Shown: one piece after another, positions 63,494-64,000 of the stretch
How positions within the stretch are numbered: position 1 is the stretch's first letter
Layout of the letters: each line of letters begins with the position of its first letter
Assembly (NCBI RefSeq): GCF_025628935.1
Contig: NZ_JAOTIS010000002.1
Coordinates: 62,001 to 126,000 of the forward strand
Source of the DNA: Macrococcus capreoli
GTDB lineage: Bacteria; Bacillota; Bacilli; Staphylococcales; Staphylococcaceae
Length of the DNA: 64,000 nucleotides
Direction: 5' to 3'
Position numbers and translations under genes: made by a program
Notes under the pieces: model-generated
The model's input: only the letters and a program-made list of their open reading frames with translations
What the model was told of the DNA's origin: nothing
Database searches by the model: none

Positions 63494-63668
63494 CCGTTTT
63501 ACCTCCGTTTACTTTAATTTCGTTAATCCCGCAGAATGCGCCATAGTCAAGTTCCTTCTGCGCCTGCAAGTCCAATAACGCTTTTTCTGCGTATTCTTTC
63601 GTTGTATAAACGCCAACGCGGCGTCTTCTTTCGTCGTATACTTCCCAAACGCTAAATTTATACGTCAT
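63483..63668 (-). CDS. Small phage protein of unknown function
   Basis: 61 residues, GGAGGCG ribosome site. KFSVWEVYDERRRRVGVYTTKEYAEKALLDLQ reads as two strands and a helix. Function unknown. Confidence 0.7.
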   Translation of the reverse strand: MTYKFSVWEVYDERRRRVGVYTTKEYAEKALLDLQAQKELDYGAFCGINEIKVNGGKTDGI

Positions 63669-63670
63669 AA

Positions 63671-63844
63671 TTAACGCCTCCTTTTTGCGTAATAGTAATC
63701 GTAGACAAGCATTAATTCGAAAAATAACAGTCCTATTAACGTACTCAAAGCGTTATCCGAGAATATAATCGCATTCTTTACGATTAAAATAACCGTCAGT
63801 ATAACGCTTAGTGTTAATAGCGTTATATACGTCTTATTACTCAT
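63671..63844 (-). CDS. 57-aa membrane protein
   Basis: ATG at 63844 overlaps the upstream stop (ATGAGTAA). Two hydrophobic segments (about residues 8-24 and 33-48) and a basic end KRRR. No ribosome site needed because of coupling. Function unknown. Confidence 0.68.
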   Translation of the reverse strand: MSNKTYITLLTLSVILTVILIVKNAIIFSDNALSTLIGLLFFELMLVYDYYYAKRRR

Positions 63845-64000
63845 CTAAATCTTCCGCAACTCGAAGTAATAAATCTGCGGCTTCATTTAAATGCTCTACC
63901 GCTTTATATATTCTTGAAGCGTTACCCACGACTAAATCGCGATCATCTTTGGATGCGTCATACAGTTCGCTAGCAGGCGCATGAATACCATAATCGTCTA
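63837..64000 (-). CDS. Partial phage gene at the window edge
   Basis: C-terminal 53 residues of an acidic helical protein (DLVVGNASRIYKAVEHLNEA region); start lies beyond the window. No family recognised. Confidence 0.65.
   Translation of the reverse strand, partial: DDYGIHAPASELYDASKDDRDLVVGNASRIYKAVEHLNEAADLLLRVAEDLDE

Larger units (their letters stand above)
16479..64000 (-). mobile_element. Temperate siphophage prophage, lysis end at left, right end beyond window
   Basis: More than 47.5 kb of phage modules in canonical order on the minus strand (early/nucleotide metabolism, accessory operon, packaging, head, tail, lysis). Placement inside infB shows integration. Integrase and repressor are not in the window and are expected beyond 64000. 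A long non-contractile tail is indicated by the 1686-residue tape measure and Dit protein. Packaging, head and tail genes are intact, so the element is likely functional. Confidence 0.93.

Overview
The window joins a low-GC Gram-positive chromosome segment (1 to about 16478) to the lysis end of a large temperate siphophage (about 16479 to beyond 64000). The chromosomal gene order on the minus strand (infB end, rbfA, truB, ribF, rpsO, pnp, an M16 peptidase, rnjB, spoIIIE/ftsK, a GntR regulator, yfmF, yfmH, ymfI) is that of Bacillales. Protein style, RNase J2 next to SpoIIIE, and an AT-rich base composition point to Staphylococcaceae; Macrococcus/Mammaliicoccus-like is my best guess and cannot be proved here.

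Host part. Position 1-9325 carries the EF-P modification cluster (ymfI, yfmH, yfmF), a GntR/UTRA regulator, the DNA translocase, RNase J2, a small unknown protein and an MlpA-type protease. Position 9386-14308 is the translation/RNA cluster pnp-rpsO-ribF-truB-rbfA. Between rbfA and the infB end lies an unusual cassette: twelve 33-nt hairpins at an exact 61-bp period (14457-15160) and a NERD-domain gene (15165-16067) with its own promoter. Only the last 57 codons of infB (16305-16478) are present. Phage DNA begins directly upstream of them, so infB is the attachment site.

Prophage part, nearly all on the minus strand, read from high to low coordinate. 64000-49758 is the early/replication and nucleotide block: dimeric dUTPase, PD-(D/E)XK nuclease, RuvC-like resolvase, a full class Ib ribonucleotide reductase set (NrdI, NrdE, NrdF, NrdH-like redoxin), PhoH ATPase, adenine methyltransferase, deoxyribosyltransferase and a DUF3310 protein. 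nrdE is split into three exons by two group I introns, each carrying a homing endonuclease, and two free-standing HNH genes sit nearby. One gene (49398-49763) runs on the plus strand from its own promoter, divergent from a sigma-region-4-like regulator. 48580-47190 is noncoding and rich in repeats. 47246-44282 is a self-contained accessory operon: HTH regulator, secreted protein, ArdA-like antirestriction protein and small acidic unknowns, bounded by a promoter and a terminator. 44281-42089 is a 2.2-kb noncoding region with helically phased repeats, a candidate late promoter and twin hairpins. 42088-31910 is packaging, head and tail-connector genes, ending in a tail chaperone pair joined by a -1 frameshift. 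31910-19229 is tape measure, Dit, a very long tail protein and small genes. 19200-16696 is lysis (membrane protein, XhlA-like, holin, three-domain endolysin), closed by a terminator next to the attachment junction.

Integrase, repressor and the rest of infB lie outside the window. A shared punctuation of the phage genome is a pair of TAAACGA motifs exactly 11 bp apart at many gene junctions, where the upstream copy usually supplies the stop codon.
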